From positions 1 to 64,000 of the forward strand of contig NZ_RQRS01000002.1 in the NCBI RefSeq assembly GCF_004335085.1: a stretch of DNA of 64,000 nucleotides, in the 5' to 3' direction. The stretch is from Pedobacter nototheniae (GTDB lineage: Bacteria > Bacteroidota > Bacteroidia > Sphingobacteriales > Sphingobacteriaceae). Both the position numbers and the translations under genes were made by a program. The stretch's first letter is position 1; each line of letters begins with the position of its first letter. The notes under the pieces are model-generated. The model did no database searches. It saw only the letters and a list, made by a program, of their open reading frames with translations, and was not told where the DNA came from. Shown one piece after another: positions 35,048 to 43,652 of this stretch.

Positions 35048-35248
35048 ATTTTTTATTCAAAAAAACAGCCATCCAAACACCCCTACTCTGATTATCAATT
35101 AATTAAATTTTCATCTAGTATCAAAAAATAATTCATTCTTACTTAGAATCAGTACAAACTAATAATTTTAAGCTTTTTTTTATGCATGCATAGCAATTTA
35201 TTTAAATTAAATATCCTAATTTAGCGTTTAAACAATCATTATAATTGT

Positions 35249-36544
35249 ATGGTGGCTCAAATTCTATTTCTACTTCTTACACTTGCAGCGGTTGCATTGT
35301 TTACGGTCAACTTCCGTAAAATCATTCGCAATATCCGTTTAGGCAAATCGGTGGATCGTAATGATCAACCGCAAAAAAGGCTTTTAACGATGATTAGAGT
35401 TGCTTTTGGACAGTCAAAAATGGTTGTTCGCCCTATCCCGGCTTTCCTTCACTTTTTTGTTTATGTGGGCTTCGTTATCATCAATATCGAAGTGCTCGAA
35501 ATTATGATCGATGGATTATTTGGCACTCACAGAATTTTTCATGGCTTAGGTGGCTTATATAATTTCTTAATTGGATCTTTTGAAATACTCGCTTTAAGTG
35601 TTTGGTTATCATGTGCTATTTTCTTAATTCGTAGAAATATTTTAAAAATCAAACGCTTTAGAGGGGTAGAAATGACAACCTGGCCAAAATCTGATGCGAA
35701 TTATATTTTAATAACCGAGATCCTGTTAATGTCTGCTTTTTTATTAATGAATGCCGCTGATGCAAAACTTCAAGCTTTAGGCGCAGGCCATTACGTTAAT
35801 GCAGGTTCTTTTCCTGTTAGTCAGTTTTTACAAAATTTATTACCCAACACAGAAAGTGCTTTAGTTTATATTGAGCGTGGTTGCTGGTGGTTCCACATTA
35901 TTGGAATACTAGCTTTTTTAAATTACCTGCCCTACTCTAAACACTTTCATATTCTTTTTGCTTTCCCAAATACTTACTTTTCAAATTTAGAACCAAAGGG
36001 AGAGTTTAATAATATGGAATCGGTTACTAATGAGGTTAAAGCAATGCTTGATCCTTCCTTCGTACCTGCCGAAACGGCTCCTGGTAAATTCGGCGCTAAG
36101 GATGTTACAGATTTAAGCTGGGTTAACTTAATGAATGCCTACACCTGTACCGAATGCGGTCGTTGCACGTCTGTTTGCCCAGCCAATATTACAGGAAAGT
36201 TACTATCTCCCAGAAAAATTATGATGGATACCCGTGATCGGGTTACCGAAGTTGGTAAAAATATAGACAAGCATGGCGCCGAACATCAGGATGGCAAATC
36301 ATTATTGGATGACTATATCAGTAGAGAAGAAATTTGGGCTTGTACTAGTTGCAATGCTTGTGTACAGGCCTGCCCTGTAAATATTGATCCTTTACAAATT
36401 ATCATGGAATTACGCCGTTATGCGGTTATGGAAGAATCGCAAGCTCCGGGAAGTATTAATGCTATGCTTGGTAATATAGAAAATAACCAGGCGCCATGGA
36501 AATATTCTCCAGCTGATCGTTTTAACTGGGCAGAAGGGAATTAA
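35249..36544 (+). CDS. Membrane-bound 4Fe-4S dicluster oxidoreductase subunit (HdrC/NarI-like)
   Basis: A 431-residue protein. The first half carries about five membrane helices with a NarI-like layout (residues 1-240, with His residues in FLHFFVYVGF and WWFHIIGILA that could bind heme). The second half has two ferredoxin motifs, CTECGRCTSVCPANITG and CTSCNACVQACPVNIDP, each suited to a 4Fe-4S cluster. This resembles subunits that move electrons between the membrane and a heterodisulfide reductase-like partner. The partner is the CCG-domain protein 67 bp downstream. Donor and acceptor are unknown. Confidence 0.88.
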   Translation: MVAQILFLLLTLAAVALFTVNFRKIIRNIRLGKSVDRNDQPQKRLLTMIRVAFGQSKMVVRPIPAFLHFFVYVGFVIINIEVLEIMIDGLFGTHRIFHGLGGLYNFLIGSFEILALSVWLSCAIFLIRRNILKIKRFRGVEMTTWPKSDANYILITEILLMSAFLLMNAADAKLQALGAGHYVNAGSFPVSQFLQNLLPNTESALVYIERGCWWFHIIGILAFLNYLPYSKHFHILFAFPNTYFSNLEPKGEFNNMESVTNEVKAMLDPSFVPAETAPGKFGAKDVTDLSWVNLMNAYTCTECGRCTSVCPANITGKLLSPRKIMMDTRDRVTEVGKNIDKHGAEHQDGKSLLDDYISREEIWACTSCNACVQACPVNIDPLQIIMELRRYAVMEESQAPGSINAMLGNIENNQAPWKYSPADRFNWAEGN

Positions 36545-36611
36545 TAAACAGTTGGAAGTTAAAAAATCGAAAGTAGTAATACGGAAGGTTTAAATTAAAA
36601 TACTTAAAAAA

Positions 36612-37400
36612 ATGGAATTTAAAGTACCTACAATGGCCGAATTAATGGCTGCAGGTGAAGAACCAGAGATATTATTTTGGGTGGGCTGTGCTGGAAGTTA
36701 CGATGAAAGAGCGCAAAAAATTACCCGCGACATTTGTAAAATTTTACATCATGTAGGTATAAAGTATGCCGTTTTAGGTACAGAAGAAAGTTGTACCGGC
36801 GATCCTGCTAAACGTGCCGGCAACGAGTTTCTATTTCAAATGCAAGCTATGACCAATATTGAGGTTTTGAATGCTTACAACATTAAAAAAATTGTTACTG
36901 GCTGCCCACATTGCTTCAACACTATTAAAAACGAATATCCTGGCCTTGGTGGTACGTACGAAGTTATCCATCACACACAACTTATCCAGGATTTAATAAA
37001 TGAAGGCAAATTAAAAGCTGAAGGTGGCGAAAGTTTCAAAGGCAAAAAAATCACTTACCATGATCCTTGTTATTTAGGGCGTGGTAATGGAATTTACGAA
37101 GCACCTAGAAAAGCTTTAGAAGTTTTAGATGCTCAGTTGGTTGAAATGAAACGTTGCAAAAGCAATGGTTTATGCTGCGGTGCTGGTGGCGCACAAATGT
37201 TTAAAGAGCCTGAAAAAGGAAATAAAGATATTAACGTTGAAAGAATTGACGAAGCTTTAGAAACCAATCCTCAAGTTATTGCAGCTGGTTGCCCATTTTG
37301 CATGACTATGCTTAGCGATGGTATTAAATTAAAAGATAAAGAACAAGAAGTAAAGGTTTTGGATATTGCCGAAATTACAGCAAGAGCAAACGGGTTATAA
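36612..37400 (+). CDS. (Fe-S)-binding CCG-domain protein, HdrB-like
   Basis: A 262-residue cytosolic protein with two cysteine-rich CCG domains. The first includes GCPHCFNTIKNEY. The second has DPCYLGRG, then CKSNGLCCGAGGAQMF and AGCPFCMTM. CCG domains bind non-cubane Fe-S clusters in HdrB, GlpC and LutA. With the membrane 4Fe-4S partner encoded upstream it forms a two-gene oxidoreductase unit common in Bacteroidota, whose substrate has not been defined. There is no glycolate, glycerol or lactate oxidase gene beside it, which speaks against those specific roles. Confidence 0.88.
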   Translation: MEFKVPTMAELMAAGEEPEILFWVGCAGSYDERAQKITRDICKILHHVGIKYAVLGTEESCTGDPAKRAGNEFLFQMQAMTNIEVLNAYNIKKIVTGCPHCFNTIKNEYPGLGGTYEVIHHTQLIQDLINEGKLKAEGGESFKGKKITYHDPCYLGRGNGIYEAPRKALEVLDAQLVEMKRCKSNGLCCGAGGAQMFKEPEKGNKDINVERIDEALETNPQVIAAGCPFCMTMLSDGIKLKDKEQEVKVLDIAEITARANGL

Positions 37401-37402
37401 GG

Positions 37403-37885
37403 CTAAGGCTTTATAACTTGCGCCTCTGGCGTTAATTTAACTAATGTTTCTCTAATCATATTTAAGTCTTCGGCCTCAATATTCTTAATCGGTATAGCAA
37501 TACAAGTCCCCATAGAATCTACATCACCACGCTTATCATTGTAGGTTTGCACAATTACATCATCGCTCTTGGTGTGCAAATAAAGCCTGCCAGATGTTGT
37601 TGAACCAATATAATCCATATCTTTAAATTTAGCCAGTTTAAAAGCAAAATATTCTATCTTTCCATTATTAAAATAGCGCTTATAGCGGCAAAACCCATTG
37701 TTAGTAACATTAAGTTCGTATTTTTTAATTTGATTACTCTCCTGGTTAAAATCATAATGATCTGTAAAACTTTTTTGGAGGTAATTAACATATTCATCAG
37801 TAGTATCGAGAGTAGTAAAAGCACATAAAAACAGGCTGAAAGCCATCATAACAGGCAATTTCAAGCTTAATGTAAACTTTTTCAT
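37403..37885 (-). CDS. Secreted protein of unknown function
   Basis: A 160-residue protein with a signal peptide (SLKLPVMMAFSLFLCAFT, cut near residue 24). The mature part starts TTDEYVNYLQKSFTDHYDF and has alternating beta-like segments but no motif I recognise. It is convergent with the CCG-domain gene (2 bp between stops) and divergent from the next gene. Function unknown. The signal peptide places it in the periplasm or envelope. Confidence 0.72.
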   Translation of the reverse strand: MKKFTLSLKLPVMMAFSLFLCAFTTLDTTDEYVNYLQKSFTDHYDFNQESNQIKKYELNVTNNGFCRYKRYFNNGKIEYFAFKLAKFKDMDYIGSTTSGRLYLHTKSDDVIVQTYNDKRGDVDSMGTCIAIPIKNIEAEDLNMIRETLVKLTPEAQVIKP

Positions 37886-37924
37886 AAGGATGAAGTTTTA
37901 GATAGACCAAATTAATTAAAATAT

Positions 37925-37932
37925 TAAATTTG
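37925..37932 (+). promoter_or_regulatory. -7 element directly before a start codon
   Basis: TAAATTTG fits TAnnTTTG, with only 4 bp between it and the ATG at 37937. Transcription would begin at or beside the ATG, which suggests a leaderless mRNA. Confidence 0.5.
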
Positions 37933-37936
37933 TAAT

Positions 37937-38416
37937 ATGAGTTTTTCTCCACAATCAAGAGTTTGGATTTACCAAAGCGATAGAAAATTTAGTCAGACTG
38001 AAGAAGCCGAAATTCTTCAAAAGCTATCTGCATTTACCAGTCAATGGAAAGCCCATGGTAATGAATTGTTAGCTAAAGCTGAGATTCGCTACGGCTTTTT
38101 CATCATTTTAACCGTTGATGAAAATCAAGCTAATGTAACTGGTTGCTCTATTGATAGCTCTGTACGTTTAATTAAAGAGATTGAACAAGAATACAATGTT
38201 GATTTATTCAATCGCTTTAACATCGCCTATAAAATAGATGATGAAGTTAAAGTACAAAGCAAAGAAGATTTTGAAACGCTTGTAAATATAAAACAGGTTA
38301 CTCCAGAAACCATTGTGTTTAATAATATGGTTCAAAACCTTGCCGATTTAGAAAACAAATGGGAAGTTGCCTTTAAAAATAGCTGGCACTCTACAGTTTT
38401 CGCCCACCTTTTGTAA
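37937..38416 (+). CDS. Conserved Bacteroidota protein of unknown function (often labelled ABC transporter ATPase)
   Basis: A 159-residue cytosolic protein with the start SFSPQSRVWIYQSDRKFSQT, which I recognise as a family widespread in Bacteroidota. Databases often call it an ABC transporter ATPase, but I see no Walker A (GxxGxGK), no signature motif and no Walker B, so that name looks wrong. The middle part (AEIRYGFFIILTVDENQANVT, GCSIDSSVRLIKEIEQEYNV) suggests an alpha/beta fold. Function unknown. The promoter element lies 4 bp from the start codon. Confidence 0.8.
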   Translation: MSFSPQSRVWIYQSDRKFSQTEEAEILQKLSAFTSQWKAHGNELLAKAEIRYGFFIILTVDENQANVTGCSIDSSVRLIKEIEQEYNVDLFNRFNIAYKIDDEVKVQSKEDFETLVNIKQVTPETIVFNNMVQNLADLENKWEVAFKNSWHSTVFAHLL

Positions 38417-38428
38417 ACATTTTTTATA

Positions 38429-38860
38429 TCAATTACCAAAGTAGAAAACAATAGGCTGTTGAAATAATGCCCTAACGTTTACTCCATTATTTTGGGCTGG
38501 AACCCATTTAGGCGATTTTTTCATAACCTTTAAAGCTTCATTAGCAACCGCAGGACTCACTTTGTTTTTGTTTACAACCTCAAAATCGCAGAGGCTTCCA
38601 TCATCACATACCGTAAATCTAACAATTGCCATTTGACGAATACCATATTTGGCAAAAGTTACGCTATCCTGCAATTCGGCAGCTCTAGATGCATCAAGAT
38701 TATTTTGTATAAACTTTCTCCAGGCAGCTATACCACCATTAAATTCGGGTTGCTTTTCTACAGAAGTAGCTACAACAGGAGATTTAACTGGAGCTGTTTC
38801 AACCTTTTGGGCCTTTACCATAAAAGGGAAAAGAAGCAGAATAAAGAGTATGCGTTTCAT
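38429..38860 (-). CDS. Secreted protein with a TonB C-terminal domain
   Basis: A 143-residue protein with a signal peptide (MKRILFILLLFPFMVKAQ). The rest is a TonB C-terminal-like domain: EKQPEFNGGIAAWRKFIQNNL, IVRFTVCDDGSLCDFEVVN, ALKVMKKSPKWVPAQNNG. Unlike true TonB it has no membrane anchor and no proline-rich spacer, so it cannot directly couple ExbB/ExbD to the outer membrane. In Bacteroidota such small forms are common and their role is not settled. It is convergent with the gene at 37937. Confidence 0.85.
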   Translation of the reverse strand: MKRILFILLLFPFMVKAQKVETAPVKSPVVATSVEKQPEFNGGIAAWRKFIQNNLDASRAAELQDSVTFAKYGIRQMAIVRFTVCDDGSLCDFEVVNKNKVSPAVANEALKVMKKSPKWVPAQNNGVNVRALFQQPIVFYFGN

Positions 38861-38980
38861 TCTTCAAATATAAAAACATTTAATTACCAATAATTTATCA
38901 AAATTATAAAGAAAAAAATCAACCATTTCAAAAACAATTATGGCTTTAAAAGTATTATATTGTTCAATCAAACAATCTGT

Positions 38981-41401
38981 ATGGCTCGGTGGTTAAAAAT
39001 TTCTCTCAAAATTCTTGCGGTTTTTGCGTCTGTTATTATTCTAATCTGGGTAGCAGGAGCATTTTATATCAATCGAAATAAAAAAGAAGTTCTCAGTACA
39101 ATATTAGAACAGCTAAATAAAAATCTTAATGGTAAAATCTCTGCTGGTAGTATGGAGCCTACTCTATTAAAGGGCTTTCCTGGAGTTTCGGTTTCCTTAA
39201 ATAAGGTGGTTTTACGTGATAGTTTATGGGCCAACCACAAACACGATCTTTTAAATGCGCAGGATATTGACGTGTCATTAAATGTTTTTTCACTTATCGC
39301 TGGAGATGTAAAAATCAGTCGAATATCTATTAATAATGCCTCAATATATGTTTATACCGATTCTTCTGGATATAGCAATACGAGTATTTTTAAAAGTAAA
39401 GCACCAGATAAAAAGAAATCAACATCCAAATCTGCACCATTAGAAATCAGCAAAATTGATTTTAACAAGGTAAATCTTGTTGTGGACAATCAAAAACGCT
39501 TTAAGCTATTTAACTTTAATATTGATCAAATTCAAGGTAGAATTGAATACCCAGATAGTGGCTGGACAGGAAAAATTAAGCTTAAAACTTTTGTAAAAAG
39601 CTTTGCATTTAACACCAGAAAGGGCAGTTTCCTGAAAGATAAAACTTTAGAGGGCACACTTTCTGCTCACTACAGTAAGGCGGAGGATGCGGTGATTATC
39701 AATCCAGAAATATTAAACATTGGTGGTTCTCCTTTTAAAATTGGCGCCAAAATAGATTTAAGTAAATCCGCTTTTGCTATAAATATAGCCGTTGATAAAA
39801 TCCTTTTTAAAGAAGTAGCACTTTTATTAGCACCAAATATATCGTCTAAACTGTTAAAGTTTGAAATCGACAAGCCAATTGATATTCGTGGTAATATTAT
39901 TGATGATGGAAGTGGCAAATACGGAGATCCATTAATTAAAGTTAGCATGACGGTAAGAGATAACGTAGTTTCTATGTTACCAGCAATTAAATTAACCGAT
40001 TGCAGTTTTGATGGCTCTTTCACTAATCAAGATACATTAGGAGGAATTATTGGAGATGAAAATTCTATTATTAAACTTTTAAAACTTAATGCAAACTACT
40101 TTAATGCCCCTATTAAAGTTGATACATTTCTAGTTACAAATTTATCGCGACCAATTGCAACAGGACTTGTAACGTCTAATTTCCCGTTATCAAATCTTAA
40201 TAATTCTTTAGGCGGTGAAAATTTCGATTTCAAAAATGGAACAGCTGACGTAAGATTATATTGCAAAGCTGATATCGATAATTTCAACTTCACAAAACCT
40301 GTTGTTTCGGGTAAAGTACGCGTTATTGATGCCGATATAATGTACCTGCCACGCAAACTTCGTTTAGTTAAAAGTGCTTTAGATATTAATTTCACACAAA
40401 ACAATTTATCTATTCAAAATGGACACTTCCAATTAGGTAAAAGTATTTTGAATTTAAATTGTACCATAGATAATTTCCTCAATTTATATTATACTGCACC
40501 CGATAAGATTTTGGTAAACTTAAAAATGAGTAGTCCACAACTCTACTTAAATGAATTTTTACCTTTTCTTGGTCCTCGTGAGCGTAAAAGTAAGTCTAAA
40601 TCAAAAAGCTCTTTAAAAGAAACTACCGCTCAATTAAGCAACGTTTTAGAGGTTTCTAAAATGAATATTTTGTTAAATGTAGATAAGGCTATTTATCAAA
40701 AGTTTGTAGCAAAAAACCTTAATGCTGATATATCATTACGCAGTGAAGGTATTTTCTTCAACAAAATAAATGTAAGTAATGCAGGTGGCAGTTTAACATT
40801 AAATGGAAATGTAAAACAAGAAGGAAATTCTAACAGGTTTATGCTTAATTCCAAAATAAGCAATGTAAATGTTAAAGATTTCTTTTATTCTTTTGATAAT
40901 TTCGGACAGAATACGATTACCAACAAAAACTTAAAAGGTTTTTTATCTTCGCTGGTTAATATATCTGGTAGAATTTCCAATACAGGTACAATCCTACCGC
41001 GATCAATGGATGGTAAAGTAATTTTTAACCTGAGAAATGCTGCTTTGGTTAATTTTGCGCCAATTGCTGATGTGGGGAAATTTGCTTTTCCAAGAAGAAA
41101 TTTATCCGACATCCAAATACCAAAATTAGATGGCACTTTAACCGTAAAAGGCGACAAAGTAATTATAAGCCCGATGCAAGTTAATTCATCAGCTTTAAAT
41201 TTTAATGTTAAAGGAATTTACGCTTTAAGTACAGGTACAAATATTGCAATGGATATTCCGTTACGAAATCCTAAGGGCGATGAAAACCTTGATAGCCAGC
41301 AGAAAAAAGAAGCACGAATGAAAGGTATTGTACTTCATCTTAAAGCGGTAGATGATGAAAAAGGTGGAATAAAAATCAGGTGGAACAAAGACCATGATTA
41401 G
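38981..41401 (+). CDS. AsmA family protein
   Basis: An 806-residue envelope protein. It has one N-terminal membrane helix (about 5-27, LKILAVFASVIILIWVAGAF), the AsmA N-terminal region (KISAGSMEPTLLKGFPGVSV), and a long beta-rich body ending in a C-terminal AsmA-like domain (SLTLNGNVKQEGNSNRF, MDGKVIFNLRNAALVN). AsmA-like proteins are thought to bridge the envelope and carry phospholipids to the outer membrane. I start at ATG 38981 (MARWLKISLK), because the TTG at 38960 adds residues before the signal anchor. Confidence 0.87.
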   Translation: MARWLKISLKILAVFASVIILIWVAGAFYINRNKKEVLSTILEQLNKNLNGKISAGSMEPTLLKGFPGVSVSLNKVVLRDSLWANHKHDLLNAQDIDVSLNVFSLIAGDVKISRISINNASIYVYTDSSGYSNTSIFKSKAPDKKKSTSKSAPLEISKIDFNKVNLVVDNQKRFKLFNFNIDQIQGRIEYPDSGWTGKIKLKTFVKSFAFNTRKGSFLKDKTLEGTLSAHYSKAEDAVIINPEILNIGGSPFKIGAKIDLSKSAFAINIAVDKILFKEVALLLAPNISSKLLKFEIDKPIDIRGNIIDDGSGKYGDPLIKVSMTVRDNVVSMLPAIKLTDCSFDGSFTNQDTLGGIIGDENSIIKLLKLNANYFNAPIKVDTFLVTNLSRPIATGLVTSNFPLSNLNNSLGGENFDFKNGTADVRLYCKADIDNFNFTKPVVSGKVRVIDADIMYLPRKLRLVKSALDINFTQNNLSIQNGHFQLGKSILNLNCTIDNFLNLYYTAPDKILVNLKMSSPQLYLNEFLPFLGPRERKSKSKSKSSLKETTAQLSNVLEVSKMNILLNVDKAIYQKFVAKNLNADISLRSEGIFFNKINVSNAGGSLTLNGNVKQEGNSNRFMLNSKISNVNVKDFFYSFDNFGQNTITNKNLKGFLSSLVNISGRISNTGTILPRSMDGKVIFNLRNAALVNFAPIADVGKFAFPRRNLSDIQIPKLDGTLTVKGDKVIISPMQVNSSALNFNVKGIYALSTGTNIAMDIPLRNPKGDENLDSQQKKEARMKGIVLHLKAVDDEKGGIKIRWNKDHD

Positions 41402-41416
41402 TTAGAGAAGCATTAA

Positions 41417-41513
41417 ATTACAGAATGAGTGAATTAAAGAATGTAAAATCTCGAAGAGTAATTAACGATCTGTAATGCACTCTATCATTCAAAATTCTAT
41501 CATTCATTCATTC
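41417..41513. repeat. Imperfect inverted repeat between asmA-like gene and mtgA
   Basis: The left arm, with ATTACAGAATGAGTGAATTA, and the right arm, with CATTCAAAATTCTATCATTCA, are roughly complementary. GAATG/CATTC words recur in both. It lies between two convergent genes and is followed by seven A (41514-41520), so it could terminate mtgA on the minus strand. It is also similar in type to the other diverged intergenic palindromes here. Confidence 0.4.
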
Positions 41514-41534
41514 AAAAAAAACTCTAGTTATTCA

Positions 41535-42257
41535 CTAAAAATCCAGCGGTCCCAACCTGTTCATATTTCTTAAAATCAAATATTGGCGATGTCTAATATA
41601 TGGCGTGGCATTTTTTGGTGTCCATCGAATTGGATTAGGAAAGCATGCAGCAATTAAAGCAGCTTGGTTTTTAGAAAGATTAGTACAAGATTTTCCATAA
41701 TATTCTTGAGCAGCAGCTTCAGCACCATAAATACCATCTCCCATTTCAATTACATTTAAGTAAACTTCCAAAATACGTTCTTTATTCCAAAACAACTCAA
41801 TTAGCAAGGTAAAATAAGCTTCAAATGCCTTTCTTATGTATGAACGCCCAGGCCATAAAAAAACATTTTTGGCTGTTTGCTGCGAAATGGTACTCCCACC
41901 TTTAACCTTTTTTCCTTTAGCATTACTGGCAAAGGCCTTTTCAATCGCTTTCACATCAAATCCAATATGTTTTAAAAACAATTGATCTTCCGCTGATACA
42001 GCAGCACGTTTCATATTATCGGAAATATCATCAAACTTAACCCACTTTTTCTCTGTTTTAAAAGGCTTCCCATCAGATTTTCGCTCTATATTGCGCAAAA
42101 CCATTAATAAGGTAATTGGAGGATTTATAAATCGCAATGCGATAACCCATATCACTGAAACCAACAAAAAATAAATAAATACTTTTGAAGCAATGTTGGT
42201 TATTTTCTTTAATAAAGGACGTTTGGTTTTCGTTTTAGATGATCGCGTTTTAGCCAT
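41535..42257 (-). CDS. mtgA: Monofunctional peptidoglycan transglycosylase
   Basis: A 240-residue GT51 enzyme that polymerises lipid II into glycan strands. It has an N-terminal basic stretch, one membrane helix (about 22-43) and the motifs SAEDQLFLKHIGFD (catalytic Glu), GGSTISQQTAKN, LFWNKERILEVYLNVIEMG and AAQEYYGKS. There is no transpeptidase domain. I start at ATG 42257 (MAKTRSSKTKT). A longer frame to 42290 would overlap the -7 promoter element TACCTTTG, only 5 bp before this ATG. Confidence 0.94.
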   Translation of the reverse strand: MAKTRSSKTKTKRPLLKKITNIASKVFIYFLLVSVIWVIALRFINPPITLLMVLRNIERKSDGKPFKTEKKWVKFDDISDNMKRAAVSAEDQLFLKHIGFDVKAIEKAFASNAKGKKVKGGSTISQQTAKNVFLWPGRSYIRKAFEAYFTLLIELFWNKERILEVYLNVIEMGDGIYGAEAAAQEYYGKSCTNLSKNQAALIAACFPNPIRWTPKNATPYIRHRQYLILRNMNRLGPLDF

Positions 42258-42262
42258 AGCAA

Positions 42263-42290
42263 CAAAGGTAATAAAATCTTTAATCTCCAA
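42263..42290 (-). promoter_or_regulatory. mtgA promoter, nearly touching the start codon
   Basis: TACCTTTG (plus 42263-42270) on the minus strand, with TTG (plus 42288-42290) 17 bp upstream. The ATG follows after 5 bp, which suggests a leaderless transcript. Confidence 0.5.
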
Positions 42291-42399
42291 TTGAAACAGA
42301 TAAATCTATGTTTTAAGAGAATGACATTTTTGTAACTAAAAACGATTTTCATTTAAACATATTTGTTCTCCATTCGTTACATTATAAAAAGAAATCAAT

Positions 42400-43104
42400 A
42401 TGAGTATAAAAGTTGCCCTCATTACTGGAGGAAGTAAAGGAATTGGTTTTGGAATAGCAGAATCACTTTTAAAAGAAGGTTATAAAGTAGCCATTACAAG
42501 TCGTTCAAAAAAGGCAGCGGATGAAGCGGCCGAATCACTTGGCAATTCGGAAAATATACTTGCACTGGAAGCTGATGTGAAAGATTATGCTTCGCAACAA
42601 AATGCATTAAGGGCTATAATCAATAAGTGGGGGCAGTTAGATGTATTAATTGCAAACGCTGGAGTTGGGCATTTTGCACCTATTGATGAAATGGACATTA
42701 ATATTTGGCAAGAAACAATAGACACGAATTTAACCGGTGTATTTTACAGCATTAAAGCATCTGTTGAAGAGATAAAAAAATCTAAAGGCCACATTTTTAC
42801 AATTTCAAGTTTAGCGGGTGCAAACTTTTTCGCTAATGGTTCGGCTTATAATGCCAGTAAGTTTGGCTTAACTGGTTTTACACAATCTGTAATGCTTGAC
42901 TTGCGTAAGTATGGTGTAAAAGTAAGCACAATTATGCCAGGATCTGTGGCTAGCCATTTTAATGATCATAATCCAAATACAGCCGAAGATGCCTGGAAAA
43001 TACAGCCAGAAGATATGGGACAACTTATTGTGGATTTACTTAAGATGCCTGCCAGAACACTCCCGAGTAAAATAGAAATTAGGCCCACAACACCTAAAGG
43101 ATAG
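42400..43104 (+). CDS. Short-chain dehydrogenase/reductase (3-oxoacyl-ACP reductase-like)
   Basis: A 234-residue classical SDR. It has the cofactor loop TGGSKGIGFGIAE, the NAGVG motif and the catalytic Ser (ISSLAGANFF) and Tyr/Lys (YNASKFG). The sequence around the cofactor (ITSRSKKA after strand 2) suits NADP(H). The substrate is unknown. FabG-like and glucose-dehydrogenase-like enzymes look alike at this level. It stands alone and is followed by a strong bidirectional terminator. Confidence 0.92.
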   Translation: MSIKVALITGGSKGIGFGIAESLLKEGYKVAITSRSKKAADEAAESLGNSENILALEADVKDYASQQNALRAIINKWGQLDVLIANAGVGHFAPIDEMDINIWQETIDTNLTGVFYSIKASVEEIKKSKGHIFTISSLAGANFFANGSAYNASKFGLTGFTQSVMLDLRKYGVKVSTIMPGSVASHFNDHNPNTAEDAWKIQPEDMGQLIVDLLKMPARTLPSKIEIRPTTPKG

Positions 43105-43142
43105 TAACAATAGTTGCTCGATTATTCCATATTACATGGCAC

Positions 43143-43176
43143 AAAAAAGGGTTTTGCAAATGCAAAACCCTTTTTT
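43143..43176. terminator. Bidirectional terminator between SDR gene and rplI
   Basis: A perfect 16-bp stem, AAAAAAGGGTTTTGCA and its complement, with a 2-nt loop. It has A/T runs on both sides, so it ends the plus-strand SDR gene and the minus-strand rpsF-rpsR-rplI operon. Confidence 0.92.
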
Positions 43177-43195
43177 ATTTTCTTAAAAAGAATGC

Positions 43196-43639
43196 TTATT
43201 CAGCTATTACTTCAAAAGGAACCTGAACTTTCACTTCTTTGTGTAAGTTTAAGTTAGCAACATATTCGCCAACAAATTTAGGTTCAGTTTCGAAAGTAAT
43301 ACGACGACGATCTACATCAAAGCCTTGAGCTTTTAATGCTTCAGCAACTTGGATAGTGTTAACTGCTCCAAAGATTTTACCGCTTTCGCCAGCTTTAGCA
43401 CCGATTGATAATTTAACGCTAGTTAAACGCTCAGCGATACCTTCAGCATCTTTCTTAATTTTATCTTGTTTAAATGCTGCTTGCTTTAAGTTTTCTGCTA
43501 ATACTTTTTTAGCAGAAGAAGTAGCCAAAGTAGCAAATCCTTGCGGAATTAGATAGTTACGGCCGTAACCAGCCTTTACTGTAACGATATCATCTTTCTC
43601 GCCTAATGATTTAATATCTTGTTTTAAAATAATTTCCAT
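43196..43639 (-). CDS. rplI: 50S ribosomal protein bL9
   Basis: A 147-residue protein with two RNA-binding ends: the N-terminal MEIILKQDIKSLGEKDDIVTV with GYGRNYLIPQG, a long central helix, and the C-terminal domain with IFGAVNTIQVAEAL. It binds 23S rRNA and limits frameshifting. It is last in rpsF-rpsR-rplI, 11 bp after rpsR. A clear Shine-Dalgarno AGGAGGA sits 6 nt before the start, unusual for this phylum. Confidence 0.96.
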   Translation of the reverse strand: MEIILKQDIKSLGEKDDIVTVKAGYGRNYLIPQGFATLATSSAKKVLAENLKQAAFKQDKIKKDAEGIAERLTSVKLSIGAKAGESGKIFGAVNTIQVAEALKAQGFDVDRRRITFETEPKFVGEYVANLNLHKEVKVQVPFEVIAE

Positions 43640-43645
43640 ATCAAA

Positions 43646-43652
43646 TCCTCCT
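43646..43652 (-). promoter_or_regulatory. Shine-Dalgarno of rplI
   Basis: AGGAGGA on the minus strand, 6 nt before the rplI ATG and overlapping the rpsR stop codon (TAG). Confidence 0.8.
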
